Shown here in pieces: positions 48,664 through 62,425 of a stretch of DNA of 64,000 nt. Location of the stretch: positions 4,092,001 to 4,156,000 of the forward strand of contig NZ_CP057483.1 in NCBI RefSeq assembly GCF_013836145.1. The letters are read 5' to 3'. The notes under the pieces are model-generated. The model saw only the letters and a list, made by a program, of their open reading frames with translations, was not told where the DNA came from and made no database searches. The translations under genes were made by a program, and so were the position numbers. Source of the stretch: Citrobacter sp. RHB25-C09. Lineage in GTDB: Bacteria > Pseudomonadota > Gammaproteobacteria > Enterobacterales > Enterobacteriaceae. How positions within the stretch are numbered: the stretch's first letter is position 1; the number at the start of each line of letters is the position of its first letter.

Positions 48664-49824
48664 TTACCCCTTGTTTGCAGCCCGGAAGCCATTTTCCAGG
48701 TCGGCAATTAAATCTTCGCCATCTTCAATACCGGTGGAGATACGCAGTAGCGTCTCTGAGATGCCGGCAGCCGCACGCGCTTCCGGCGCCATGCCTGCGT
48801 GGGTCATTGTTGCGGCGTGAGAGATTAAACTTTCCACTCCCCCTAACGATTCCGCCAGCGTAAACAACGACAGCCCGCTCAGGAAACGACGCAGCGTCTG
48901 CTCATCGCCATCCAGTTCAAAACTCAACATTGCGCCAAAACCTTTTTGCTGACGCGCGGCAATTTCATGCCCCTGGTTGTCCGGCAATGACGGGTGATAC
49001 AACTTTTTCACCAGCGGCTGGGTTTGCAGGAAATCCACAATCGCCTGAGCGTTGCGCTGCGCGACTTCCATGCGCGGCGACAGGGTACGTAAGCCGCGCA
49101 GCAGCAGATAGCTGTCAAACGCGCCGCCGGTCACGCCGATATTATTTGCCCACCATGCCAGCTCGGTGACCACATCTGGATCTTTTGCAATGACCACGCC
49201 GGCCACAACATCAGAATGGCCGTTCAGATATTTCGTGCATGAATGCAACACCAGATCGGCGCCTAATGCCAGCGGATTTTGCAGCGCAGGGCTTAAAAAG
49301 GTGTTGTCGACGACGCTCACTGCGCCCGCTTCACGTGCCAGTTGGCAGATTTTCGCAATATCCACCACGCGTAACAATGGGTTACTCGGGCTTTCTATCA
49401 GCACCAGCTTCGGTTTTTCCGCCAGTGCCGCCTGCAAGGCGCGCTCATCCCCCTGGTCGACAAACAGCACGCGATAGCAGCCACGCTTCGCCAGGCTATC
49501 GAACAAACGATAGCTGCCGCCGTAGCAATCGTGTGGGGCCACCAGCAGATCGCCAGGTTTCAGGAACACCGTTGTGACCAGGTGTATCGCCGACATGCCG
49601 GTATTCGTCAGCACCGCCCCCGCACCACCTTCCAGTTCGGCCAGCGCACGCTGAACCACATCACGCGTTGGATTGCCACGACGGGAATAGTCATGGGCGC
49701 GCGGTTCATTAAATCCGGTAAAGTTATAGGTGCTCGAAAGATGAATGGGCGGGACAACGCAACCGTACTGTTCGTCGTCATTTAACCCGCTACGCACTGC
49801 GATGGTGGCCTGTTTACGCGTCAT
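48664..49824 (-). CDS. metB: Cystathionine gamma-synthase
   Basis: PLP enzyme that joins O-succinylhomoserine and cysteine into cystathionine. The start MTRKQATIAVRSGLND gives 386 residues, matching E. coli. The PLP lysine lies in LHSCTKYLNGHSDV, and cofactor-binding DYSRRGNPTRD is near residue 46. The longer frame to 49908 would run through the met boxes and is rejected. It is the first gene of metBL and diverges from metJ. Confidence 0.97.
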   Translation of the reverse strand: MTRKQATIAVRSGLNDDEQYGCVVPPIHLSSTYNFTGFNEPRAHDYSRRGNPTRDVVQRALAELEGGAGAVLTNTGMSAIHLVTTVFLKPGDLLVAPHDCYGGSYRLFDSLAKRGCYRVLFVDQGDERALQAALAEKPKLVLIESPSNPLLRVVDIAKICQLAREAGAVSVVDNTFLSPALQNPLALGADLVLHSCTKYLNGHSDVVAGVVIAKDPDVVTELAWWANNIGVTGGAFDSYLLLRGLRTLSPRMEVAQRNAQAIVDFLQTQPLVKKLYHPSLPDNQGHEIAARQQKGFGAMLSFELDGDEQTLRRFLSGLSLFTLAESLGGVESLISHAATMTHAGMAPEARAAAGISETLLRISTGIEDGEDLIADLENGFRAANKG

Positions 49825-49886
49825 GTTAGAGAGGTCCTGAGCTGAGTCGGTGAAAAGTCTGGACTCAGAGTAATCATTGTCACAAT

Positions 49887-49926
49887 AGACGTCAATACAT
49901 CTGGACATCTAAACTTCTTTGCGTAT
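49887..49926. promoter_or_regulatory. met boxes between metB and metJ
   Basis: Five consecutive 8-mers resembling AGACGTCT: AGACGTCA, ATACATCT, GGACATCT, AAACTTCT and TTGCGTAT. They lie in the divergent gap, where MetJ represses both metBL and its own gene. The first and third units are the best matches. Confidence 0.85.
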
Positions 49927-50101
49927 AGATTGAGCAAAAAGCAAATAGCCGTTAAAATTACATGCATTAGCGCACAACAACAGGTGCTTAATCCGTGTCA
50001 CGGTATCGCCTGTACGGTAAACTGTGCGGGATTACGGCCAATATCCACATAATGTTTGTGGTTTGACCTCATATTAATGACGAAGAGGATTAAGGTATCT
50101 C

Positions 50102-50419
50102 ATGGCTGAATGGAGCGGCGAATATATCAGCCCATACGCTGAGCACGGTAAGAAGAGTGAACAAGTAAAAAAAATTACGGTTTCCATTCCTCTGAAGGTG
50201 TTAAAGATCCTCACCGATGAACGTACGCGTCGTCAGGTGAACAACCTGCGTCACGCCACCAACAGCGAACTGCTGTGCGAAGCGTTTCTGCATGCCTTTA
50301 CCGGACAACCGCTGCCGAACGATGCAGACCTGCGTAAAGAGCGCAGCGATGAAATCCCGGAAGCAGCGAAAGAGATCATGCGCGAGTTGGGCATCGATCC
50401 GGAGACGTGGGAATATTGA
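50102..50419 (+). CDS. metJ: Methionine repressor MetJ
   Basis: Ribbon-helix-helix repressor of 105 residues that binds met boxes with S-adenosylmethionine as corepressor. The DNA-contacting beta-strand [15 protein letters not shown] lies at residues 22-36, followed by the helix [20 protein letters not shown]. It can act on the two operators seen here (metB/metJ and metF). Confidence 0.98.
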   Translation: MAEWSGEYISPYAEHGKKSEQVKKITVSIPLKVLKILTDERTRRQVNNLRHATNSELLCEAFLHAFTGQPLPNDADLRKERSDEIPEAAKEIMRELGIDPETWEY

Positions 50420-50426
50420 TCGCAAG

Positions 50427-50460
50427 AAGAGCGATACCGCATCCCGGGTCGCTCTTTTTG
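50427..50460 (+). terminator. metJ terminator
   Basis: AGAGCGA and TCGCTCT arms around a loop, followed by TTTTTG. It starts 8 nt past the metJ stop codon. Confidence 0.75.
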
Positions 50461-50553
50461 TTGTGTAACAAGGCCGTTATGCGCGACAGCAAACCATATG
50501 TTTTTGAAGCCGTAGGAAAAGAGTGGCCGCTGTTTTCGTGGTAGAACAGATAC

Positions 50554-50582
50554 AAAAAAAGCGCCTTTCGGCGCTTTTTTCT
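50554..50582 (-). terminator. rpmE terminator
   Basis: AAAAAAAGCGCC-TTTC-GGCGCTTTTTT, a symmetric hairpin with T-tracts on both strands, 15 nt after the rpmE stop codon. Confidence 0.9.
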
Positions 50583-50596
50583 TTGACAGCAGAAAC

Positions 50597-50818
<222 letters not shown>

Positions 50819-50941
50819 TCAGTTTAAGGCCGCGTCGCTCTTCCAGCCCTAACGCCAGACACCACGCGATGTTAATTATTTCCCGTCACCTTCCACTCTA
50901 CATCAGCAGCGCGAAATTTTCGGGTAATGGTCAATGTTTGA

Positions 50942-53263
<2,322 letters not shown>

Positions 53264-53419
53264 CCCCCCTCATGTTGCGAGGCGGATCGTAAAATTAAAC
53301 ACCCATCACACTTTTTATGAAAATTCTGTAACCGCTTCCATTCACTATCTGATAAAAATAATTCCGATGTGTATTCCATAGGGATTGTGCTGCGCCGGGT
53401 TACCAGGCGAGGAGAAAGA

Positions 53420-54445
53420 GTGAAACCGAAGAAGCAGGTTACTGCCGCTACAATGAAAGATGTTGCTGTGAAGGCGAAAGTCTCAACGGCAACAGTATCT
53501 CGCGCGCTAATGAACCCTGATAAAGTCTCCCAGACCACCCGCAATCGGGTAGAACAGGCGGCGATGGAAGTGGGCTATTTACCACAGGCAACGGGACGCA
53601 ATGTTAAACGTAATGAATCGCGCACGATCCTGGTGATCGTCCCGGATATTTGCGATCCGTTCTTTAGCGAAACCATCCGTGGGATTGAGGTCACGGCCGC
53701 CAGTCACGGTTATCTGGTGCTTATTGGCGATTGCGCGCATCAAAACCAGCAGGAAAAAACGTTCGTTAATTTGATTATCACGAAGCAAATTGACGGTATG
53801 TTGCTGCTCGGTTCCCGTCTGCCCTTTGATGCCAGTATCGAAGAACAGCGCAACCTGCCGCCGATGGTAATGGCAAATGAATTTGCACCAGAACTGGAAC
53901 TGCCCACCGTACATATCGACAACCTGACTGCTGCCTTCAATGCCGTTAACTATCTGCATGAACTGGGGCATCAGCGCATTGGGTGTATTGCCGGGCCGGA
54001 AGAGATGCCGCTATGTCACTACCGCCTGCAAGGCTATGTACAGGCGCTGCGCCGCTGCGGCATTGCGGTCGACCCGCATTACATCGCCCGCGGTGATTTT
54101 ACCTTTGAAGCGGGGGGAAACGCGCTGAAGCAACTGCTTGACTTGCCACAGCCGCCGACAGCGGTCTTTTGTCATAGCGATGTTATGGCGCTCGGTGCCC
54201 TCTCATGGGCTAAACGCAACGGGCTAAAGGTTCCGGATGATTTATCCATCATCGGTTTTGACAATATCGCTCTGGCGGAATTTTGCGATCCACCGTTGAC
54301 AACCGTCTCCCAACCGCGCTTCGATATTGGTCGCGAGGCTATGCTGTTGCTGCTCGAGCAAATGCAGGGGCATAACGTCAGCAGCGGCTCACGTTTGATG
54401 GATTGCGAGTTAATCCTTCGGGGGACAACGCGCGCATTACCTTAA
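53420..54445 (+). CDS. cytR: Nucleoside catabolism repressor CytR (GTG start)
   Basis: LacI-family repressor that acts with CRP at deo, udp, cdd and nup promoters; cytidine is the inducer. The GTG start (read as VKPKKQVTAATMKDVA) behind a GGCGAGGAG ribosome-binding site gives 341 residues, exactly the E. coli length. The ATG at 53369 adds 17 unsupported residues. The helix-turn-helix is MKDVAVKAKVSTATVSRAL (about residues 12-30), with a periplasmic-binding-protein-like domain beyond residue 60. Confidence 0.95.
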   Translation: MKPKKQVTAATMKDVAVKAKVSTATVSRALMNPDKVSQTTRNRVEQAAMEVGYLPQATGRNVKRNESRTILVIVPDICDPFFSETIRGIEVTAASHGYLVLIGDCAHQNQQEKTFVNLIITKQIDGMLLLGSRLPFDASIEEQRNLPPMVMANEFAPELELPTVHIDNLTAAFNAVNYLHELGHQRIGCIAGPEEMPLCHYRLQGYVQALRRCGIAVDPHYIARGDFTFEAGGNALKQLLDLPQPPTAVFCHSDVMALGALSWAKRNGLKVPDDLSIIGFDNIALAEFCDPPLTTVSQPRFDIGREAMLLLLEQMQGHNVSSGSRLMDCELILRGTTRALP

Positions 54446-54526
54446 TTCAGACACCGTGTCTGGTCAAAGCCCCGCCGCTTAAGTAACATGGCGGGCTGAC
54501 GAACGAATAAATACAGCGAAACGATA

Positions 54527-55480
54527 GTGGCACAACGAGATTATGTACGTCGCGGCCAACCGGCACCTTCGCGGCGCAAGAAAAGCACCTCACGGAAAAA
54601 GCAACGCAACACGTCTGCGGTATCGCCCGCAATGGTCGCTATTGCCGCAGCTGTCCTTGTCGCCTTTATCGGTGGTCTGTACTTCATTACTCATCACAAG
54701 AAAGAAGAGTCCGAGACGTTGCAAGGTCAGAAAGTAACGGGCAACGGGCTGCCGCCAAAGCCAGAAGAGCGCTGGCGTTATATTAAAGAGCTGGAAAGCC
54801 GCCAGCCCGGCGTCCGCGCGCCAACCGAACCGTCCGCTGGTGGTGAAGTTATGAACCCGGACCAGTTGACTAACGAACAGCGTCAACTGCTGGCGCAAAT
54901 GCAGGCGGATATGCGCCAGCAACCAACACAGTTGAACGAAGTGCCTTGGAACGAGCAAACCCCGGAGCAGCGTCAACAAACGCTACAACGGCAGGCACAG
55001 CAGCGTCAGGCGCAACAGCAAACGCAGCCGCCGCGTACCCAGCCGCAGCCGCAAACGCGCACGGTGCAAAGCGCGCCGGTACAGCAACCGAAGCAAACCA
55101 CGCAGCCGCAAAAGCCGGCCGCGACCCAGCAGCCGTATCAGGATCTGCTGCAAACCCCTGCGCATACCACTGCGTCACAACCGAAAACGCAGCCGGCAGC
55201 GCCCATAACCCGAGCGCCGGAAGCACCAAAGCCGACGACCGAGAAAAAAGATGAGCGTCGCTGGATGGTTCAGTGCGGCTCCTTCAAAGGCGTGGATCAG
55301 GCAGAAACCGTCCGCGCGCAACTGGCATTCGAAGGCTTTGATTCTAAAATCACTACTAACAATGGCTGGAACCGCGTAGTCATTGGGCCGGTGAAGGGCA
55401 AAGAAAATGCCGACAGCACCATTAGCCGTCTGAAGATGGCAGGTCATACAAACTGCATTCGACTCGCCTCCGGGGGTTGA
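54527..55480 (+). CDS. ftsN: Cell division protein FtsN (GTG start)
   Basis: Triggers septal peptidoglycan synthesis by acting on FtsA and FtsQLB. It has 317 residues. Domains: short cytoplasmic basic tail (RRGQPAPSRRKKSTSRKKQR), one membrane helix (about 34-55), a periplasmic Gln-rich and Pro-rich linker (about 110-230), and a C-terminal SPOR domain that binds denuded glycan (about 240-317). The GTG start gives the expected MAQRDYVRRG. It follows cytR after 81 bp. Confidence 0.96.
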   Translation: MAQRDYVRRGQPAPSRRKKSTSRKKQRNTSAVSPAMVAIAAAVLVAFIGGLYFITHHKKEESETLQGQKVTGNGLPPKPEERWRYIKELESRQPGVRAPTEPSAGGEVMNPDQLTNEQRQLLAQMQADMRQQPTQLNEVPWNEQTPEQRQQTLQRQAQQRQAQQQTQPPRTQPQPQTRTVQSAPVQQPKQTTQPQKPAATQQPYQDLLQTPAHTTASQPKTQPAAPITRAPEAPKPTTEKKDERRWMVQCGSFKGVDQAETVRAQLAFEGFDSKITTNNGWNRVVIGPVKGKENADSTISRLKMAGHTNCIRLASGG

Positions 55481-55503
55481 AACCCCCAAAATCCCCCCCA
55501 TCT
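55477..55503 (+). promoter_or_regulatory. Heat-shock (sigma-32) promoter of hslVU
   Basis: TTGAAA (55477-55482), a 13-bp spacer, then CCCCATCTA (55496-55504), a near-consensus sigma-32 promoter. The -35 box overlaps the ftsN stop codon, so hslVU has its own heat-inducible start. Confidence 0.88.
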
Positions 55504-55571
55504 ATACTTGCATTATGCCCCACACAAAATGTGGGGCTTGTATTCTGCATTTGTAACCAAGGGGTCTGCTC

Positions 55572-56102
55572 GTGACAACAATAGTAAGCGTACGTCGTAA
55601 CGGCCATGTAGTTATCGCCGGTGATGGTCAGGCCACACTGGGTAACACCGTAATGAAAGGCAACGTGAAAAAAGTACGCCGTCTGTACAACGACAAAGTG
55701 ATTGCCGGCTTTGCTGGCGGTACGGCGGATGCGTTCACGCTGTTCGAACTTTTTGAGCGCAAGCTGGAAATGCATCAGGGGCACCTGGTGAAAGCCGCCG
55801 TTGAGTTGGCGAAAGACTGGCGTACCGATCGAATGCTGCGCAAACTGGAAGCGCTGTTGGCGGTCGCGGATGAAAACGCCTCCCTCATTATCACCGGTAA
55901 TGGTGACGTGGTGCAGCCGGAAAACGATCTGATTGCTATCGGTTCTGGTGGTCCCTACGCCCAGGCCGCAGCACGTGCTCTGCTGGAAAACACCGAGCTC
56001 GGCGCTCGCGAAATTGCTGAAAAAGCGTTGGATATTGCAGGCGATATCTGCATTTACACCAACCATTTCCACACCATTGAAGAATTACCATCTAAGGCGT
56101 AA
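55572..56102 (+). CDS. hslV: ATP-dependent protease peptidase subunit HslV (GTG start)
   Basis: Proteasome-like peptidase with an N-terminal threonine nucleophile: after removal of Met, the chain begins [19 protein letters not shown]. It has 176 residues and forms a 12-mer that docks HslU. The GTG start gives the known N-terminus, which is necessary for activity. It is followed by hslU after 9 nt. Confidence 0.97.
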   Translation: MTTIVSVRRNGHVVIAGDGQATLGNTVMKGNVKKVRRLYNDKVIAGFAGGTADAFTLFELFERKLEMHQGHLVKAAVELAKDWRTDRMLRKLEALLAVADENASLIITGNGDVVQPENDLIAIGSGGPYAQAAARALLENTELGAREIAEKALDIAGDICIYTNHFHTIEELPSKA

Positions 56103-56111
56103 GGATCTCCC

Positions 56112-57443
56112 ATGTCTGAAATGACCCCACGCGAAATCGTCAGCGAACTGAATAAACACATTATCGGGCAGGATAACGCCAAGCGTTCTGTGGCTATTGC
56201 CCTGCGTAACCGCTGGCGCCGCATGCAGCTCGACGAAGAGCTGCGTCACGAAGTGACCCCGAAAAACATTCTGATGATTGGCCCGACCGGCGTCGGTAAA
56301 ACCGAAATCGCCCGTCGTCTGGCTAAACTGGCCAATGCGCCATTCATTAAAGTGGAAGCCACCAAATTTACCGAAGTAGGTTATGTCGGGAAAGAAGTGG
56401 ATTCTATCATCCGCGATCTGACCGATGCCGCCATTAAAATGGTCCGCGTCCAGGCGATCGAGAAAAACCGCTTCCGCGCTGAAGAGATGGCGGAAGAGCG
56501 AATTCTGGACGTGCTGATCCCACCGGCCAAAAACAACTGGGGCCAGGCGGAACAGCAGTCTGAACCGTCCGCTGCGCGTCAGGCGTTCCGCAAAAAACTG
56601 CGTGAAGGCCAGCTCGACGATAAAGAAATCGAGATCGATCTTGCCGCTGCGCCGATGGGCGTCGAAATCATGGCGCCTCCGGGCATGGAAGAGATGACCA
56701 GCCAGTTGCAGTCGATGTTCCAGAACCTGGGCGGTCAAAAGCAAAAAGCACGTAAGCTAAAAATCAAAGATGCGATGAAGCTGCTGATTGAAGAAGAAGC
56801 GGCCAAGCTGGTAAATCCTGAAGAGCTGAAACAGGAAGCCATTGATGCCGTGGAGCAACACGGGATCGTGTTTATCGACGAAATCGACAAAATTTGTAAG
56901 CGCGGCGAATCCTCAGGCCCGGACGTGTCCCGCGAAGGCGTGCAGCGCGACCTGCTGCCACTGGTTGAAGGCTGCACCGTTTCCACCAAGCACGGCATGG
57001 TGAAAACCGACCATATCCTGTTTATCGCCTCTGGTGCGTTCCAGGTCGCTAAACCGTCCGATCTGATCCCTGAACTTCAGGGGCGTCTGCCGATTCGCGT
57101 TGAGCTTCAGGCGCTGACCACGGGCGACTTCGAACGTATCCTGACCGAACCCAATGCCTCTATCACCGTGCAGTACAAAGCGCTGATGGCGACCGAGGGA
57201 GTAAATATTGAATTTACTGACTCCGGTATCAAACGGATTGCCGAAGCGGCGTGGCAGGTCAACGAGACGACAGAAAACATCGGCGCTCGTCGTTTGCACA
57301 CCGTTCTGGAGCGACTGATGGAAGATATTTCCTATGATGCGAGCGATTTGAACGGTCAAAGCATAACAATTGATGCGGATTATGTGAGCAAACATCTGGA
57401 TGCGCTGGTCGCAGATGAAGATCTGAGTCGTTTTATCCTATAA
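56112..57443 (+). CDS. hslU: ATPase subunit HslU
   Basis: AAA+ unfoldase that feeds substrates to HslV. It has 443 residues. Walker A GPTGVGKT lies at residues 57-64, the pore loop GYVG near residue 91 and Walker B VFIDEIDK near 256. The intermediate domain (about 110-240) and the C-terminal tail RFIL that activates HslV are present. Confidence 0.98.
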   Translation: MSEMTPREIVSELNKHIIGQDNAKRSVAIALRNRWRRMQLDEELRHEVTPKNILMIGPTGVGKTEIARRLAKLANAPFIKVEATKFTEVGYVGKEVDSIIRDLTDAAIKMVRVQAIEKNRFRAEEMAEERILDVLIPPAKNNWGQAEQQSEPSAARQAFRKKLREGQLDDKEIEIDLAAAPMGVEIMAPPGMEEMTSQLQSMFQNLGGQKQKARKLKIKDAMKLLIEEEAAKLVNPEELKQEAIDAVEQHGIVFIDEIDKICKRGESSGPDVSREGVQRDLLPLVEGCTVSTKHGMVKTDHILFIASGAFQVAKPSDLIPELQGRLPIRVELQALTTGDFERILTEPNASITVQYKALMATEGVNIEFTDSGIKRIAEAAWQVNETTENIGARRLHTVLERLMEDISYDASDLNGQSITIDADYVSKHLDALVADEDLSRFIL

Positions 57444-57471
57444 TCGCGTTCAATGCATTTTCATCATTGTT

Positions 57472-57497
57472 GATGGGGCTGAAAAGCCCCATTTTTA
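57472..57497 (+). terminator. hslVU terminator
   Basis: ATGGGGCT-GAAA-AGCCCCATTTTTATT, a hairpin with a T-tract between hslU and menA. Confidence 0.85.
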
Positions 57498-57509
57498 TTG
57501 GCGCTAAAT

Positions 57510-58439
57510 ATGACTGAACAACAACAAATTAGCCGCTCCCAGGCCTGGCTGGAGAGTTTACGACCCAAGACGCTGCCGCTGGCTTTCGCAGCGATCATCG
57601 TCGGTACGGCCCTGGCATGGTGGCAAGGGTATTTTGACCCACTGGTCGCTTTGCTGGCGCTGATCACCGCGGGACTCTTACAAATTCTGTCGAATCTTGC
57701 TAACGACTATGGCGATGCCGTCAAGGGAAGCGACAAACCCGATCGCATTGGGCCACTGCGCGGTATGCAGAAAGGTGTCATTACCCAGCAGGAGATGAAG
57801 CGCGCGCTGATCGTCACCGTGGTGCTAATTTGCTTGTCTGGTCTGGCACTGGTGGCAGTAGCCTGCAAAACGCCCGCCGATTTTGTCGGTTTCCTGGTGC
57901 TGGGCGTGCTGTCGATTATCGCCGCCATTACCTACACCGTCGGCAATCGCCCTTATGGCTACATTGGCCTTGGCGATATTTCTGTACTGGTATTCTTCGG
58001 CTGGCTAAGCGTGATGGGGAGCTGGTATCTGCAAGCGCATACGCTGATTCCAGAATTAATCCTGCCGGCGACGGCCTGTGGGCTGCTGGCCACCGCCGTG
58101 CTGAATATCAACAACCTGCGCGATATTAACAGCGACCGTGAGAACGGTAAAAACACGCTGGTTGTGCGTCTGGGTGCGGTTAACGCCCGCCGTTACCATG
58201 CCTGCCTGCTAATGGGGACGCTGGTTTGTCTGGCGCTGTTTAACCTGCTTTCACTGCAAAGCCCGTGGGGATGGTTGTTCCTGTTGGCCGCGCCACTGCT
58301 GATTAAACAGGCTCGTTATGTGATGCGCGAACTGGAACCGGCGGCAATGCGTCCCATGCTGGAACGCACGGTAAAAGCCGCACTGTTGACTAACCTACTG
58401 TTTGTGATAGGCATTTTCTTAAGTCAGTGGGCACGTTAA
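57510..58439 (+). CDS. menA: 1,4-Dihydroxy-2-naphthoate octaprenyltransferase
   Basis: Membrane enzyme that prenylates dihydroxynaphthoate to demethylmenaquinone. The start MTEQQQISRSQAWLES gives 309 residues (308 in E. coli). The UbiA-family aspartate-rich motifs are NDYGDAVKGSDKPDR and NNLRDINSDRENGK. About eight membrane helices are visible. A TTG four codons earlier is rejected. Confidence 0.96.
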   Translation: MTEQQQISRSQAWLESLRPKTLPLAFAAIIVGTALAWWQGYFDPLVALLALITAGLLQILSNLANDYGDAVKGSDKPDRIGPLRGMQKGVITQQEMKRALIVTVVLICLSGLALVAVACKTPADFVGFLVLGVLSIIAAITYTVGNRPYGYIGLGDISVLVFFGWLSVMGSWYLQAHTLIPELILPATACGLLATAVLNINNLRDINSDRENGKNTLVVRLGAVNARRYHACLLMGTLVCLALFNLLSLQSPWGWLFLLAAPLLIKQARYVMRELEPAAMRPMLERTVKAALLTNLLFVIGIFLSQWAR

Positions 58440-58531
58440 CTGACAAATATCAATTAACAATTGATGATTTTGCCAACAGTACACATAGCGCGATATACTA
58501 AAAATTCTCGCAGCAACTGAACGTTAAGCCA

Positions 58532-59017
58532 ATGAAATACGATACTTCCGAGCTTTGTGACATCTATCAAGAAGATGTCAACGTCGTGGAACCACTGTTC
58601 TCTAACTTTGGAGGGCGGTCGTCGTTTGGCGGACAAATCGTCACGGTGAAATGTTTCGAGGATAACGGGTTGCTGTACGATCTGCTCGAACAAAACGGCC
58701 GTGGTCGCATTCTGCTGGTCGACGGCGGGGGTTCTGTCCGTCGTGCGCTGGTCGACGCTGAACTGGCGCGTCTTGCCGTACAGAATGAATGGGAAGGTCT
58801 GGTCGTCTATGGCGCGGTGCGTCAGGTGGACGATCTGGAAGAACTGGATATCGGTATTCAGGCGATTGCCGCAATACCCGTTGGAGCAGCAGGTGAAGGC
58901 ATTGGAGAAAGCGATGTCCGCGTCAATTTCGGCGGCGTGACGTTCTTCTCTGGCGATCATCTCTACGCAGACAACACCGGCATCATACTTTCCGAAGACC
59001 CGCTCGATATAGAGTGA
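58532..59017 (+). CDS. rraA: Regulator of RNase E activity RraA
   Basis: A ring-shaped trimer that binds the RNase E C-terminal region and lowers mRNA decay. It has 161 residues. The family core is [15 protein letters not shown] and [15 protein letters not shown]. It follows menA by 92 bp with its own ribosome-binding site and is ended by a strong terminator. Confidence 0.97.
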   Translation: MKYDTSELCDIYQEDVNVVEPLFSNFGGRSSFGGQIVTVKCFEDNGLLYDLLEQNGRGRILLVDGGGSVRRALVDAELARLAVQNEWEGLVVYGAVRQVDDLEELDIGIQAIAAIPVGAAGEGIGESDVRVNFGGVTFFSGDHLYADNTGIILSEDPLDIE

Positions 59018-59019
59018 TC

Positions 59020-59048
59020 AAAAAAGGCACCGTAAGGTGCCTTTTTTA
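59020..59048 (+). terminator. rraA terminator
   Basis: AAAAAAGGCACC-GTAA-GGTGCCTTTTTTAT, a symmetric hairpin right after the rraA stop codon. Confidence 0.92.
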
Positions 59049-59070
59049 TGCGCGGTGTCATCTGAGACAA

Positions 59071-59106
59071 TGCCGGATGGCGGCGCGAGTGCCTTATCCG
59101 GCCTAC
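59071..59106. repeat. REP unit after rraA
   Basis: TGCCGGATGGCGGCGCGAGTGCCTTATCCGGCCTAC, a typical REP palindrome. Confidence 0.85.
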
Positions 59107-59148
59107 AAGCCACTTGCTCAGGAATCCTCTAAAGTTTTCGCGTTAGGG

Positions 59149-59245
59149 CAAGGCGGCAAGCGAATGAATCCCCAGGAGCGTAGTAAACTACGTGACTGGT
59201 GTGAATACGCGCAGCCAACGCCGCCATAACGTGAAAGATGACGAG
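59149..59245 (+). repeat. Hairpin-type dispersed repeat between rraA and zapB
   Basis: CAAGGCGGCAAGCGAATG, CCAGGAGCGTAGTAAACTACG, TGACTGGTGTGAATACGCGCAGCCAACGCCGC and GTGAAAGATGACGAG. Same block order as at 25927-26010. It ends at the zapB stop codon region, so it could serve as part of the zapB 3' end. Confidence 0.6.
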
Positions 59246-59247
59246 GA

Positions 59248-59893
<646 letters not shown>

Positions 59894-60739
59894 ATGAGTC
59901 AAACATCAACCTTAAAAGGCCAGTGCATTGCTGAATTCCTCGGTACCGGGTTGTTGATTTTTTTCGGTGTAGGGTGTGTCGCTGCTCTTAAAGTCGCTGG
60001 CGCGTCTTTTGGTCAGTGGGAAATCAGCGTTATCTGGGGGCTGGGGGTGGCAATGGCTATCTACCTGACCGCAGGCGTTTCTGGCGCACATCTTAATCCG
60101 GCAGTCACCATCGCATTATGGCTCTTCGCCTGTTTTGACAAACGTAAAGTTGTCCCTTTTATCATTTCTCAATTTGCCGGTGCGTTTTGCGCAGCGGCGT
60201 TAGTTTACGGGCTTTACTACAATCTTTTCGCGGACTTTGAACAAACCCACCACATCGTGCGTGGTAGCATTGAAAGTGTTGATCTGGCTGGCACTTTCTC
60301 AACATATCCGAATCCACATATCAATTTTGTGCAGGCCTTCGCGGTTGAAATGGTGATTACCGCTATCCTGATGGGGCTTATCCTGGCGCTGACCGATGAC
60401 GGTAACGGCGTTCCGCGTGGCCCACTGGCTCCACTTCTGATTGGCTTACTGATTGCCGTTATCGGCGCATCGATGGGTCCATTGACCGGATTTGCGATGA
60501 ACCCGGCGCGTGACATCGGTCCGAAAGCGTTCGCCTGGCTCGCTGGCTGGGGTAACGTGGCCTTTACCGGTGGCAAAGATATTCCTTACTTCCTGGTGCC
60601 GCTCTTCGGCCCTATCGTTGGCGCTATTGTGGGCGCATTTGCCTATCGCAAGCTGATCGGCCGCCATTTGCCGTGCGATACCTGTGCCGTGGAAGAGAAG
60701 GAAACCACGACCACTTCACAACAAAAAGCTTCGCTGTAA
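59894..60739 (+). CDS. glpF: Glycerol uptake facilitator (aquaglyceroporin)
   Basis: Inner-membrane channel for passive glycerol entry. It has 281 residues. Both NPA motifs are present: GAHLNPAVT (Asn68) and GFAMNPARD (Asn203). Six membrane helices and the selectivity-filter arginine after the second NPA are visible. It is the first gene of glpFK and precedes glpK by 21 bp. Confidence 0.97.
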   Translation: MSQTSTLKGQCIAEFLGTGLLIFFGVGCVAALKVAGASFGQWEISVIWGLGVAMAIYLTAGVSGAHLNPAVTIALWLFACFDKRKVVPFIISQFAGAFCAAALVYGLYYNLFADFEQTHHIVRGSIESVDLAGTFSTYPNPHINFVQAFAVEMVITAILMGLILALTDDGNGVPRGPLAPLLIGLLIAVIGASMGPLTGFAMNPARDIGPKAFAWLAGWGNVAFTGGKDIPYFLVPLFGPIVGAIVGAFAYRKLIGRHLPCDTCAVEEKETTTTSQQKASL

Positions 60740-62269
<1,530 letters not shown>

Positions 62270-62284
62270 TCCGTCATTAGAGAC

Positions 62285-62320
62285 GTAGGCCGGATAAGAC
62301 GCGTTAGCGTCGCCATCCGG
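62285..62320. repeat. REP unit between glpK and glpX
   Basis: GTAGGCCGGATAAGACGCGTTAGCGTCGCCATCCGG, lying within the glpFKX transcript, where it could reduce expression of glpX relative to glpFK. Confidence 0.85.
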
Positions 62321-62425
62321 AAAAATCAGTGTGCGGGGGAAACCCTGCACCTGTGTACACATCAATAATTCCCCCCTCTCCCCTGTGATACACTTCGCGC
62401 CATTCATTTCTGCTATGAGTTTGCT

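Noticed and set aside
54946..55254. An alanine-rich frame inside ftsN
   Set aside because: It is the Gln/Pro-rich linker of FtsN read in another frame; low-complexity composition explains it.
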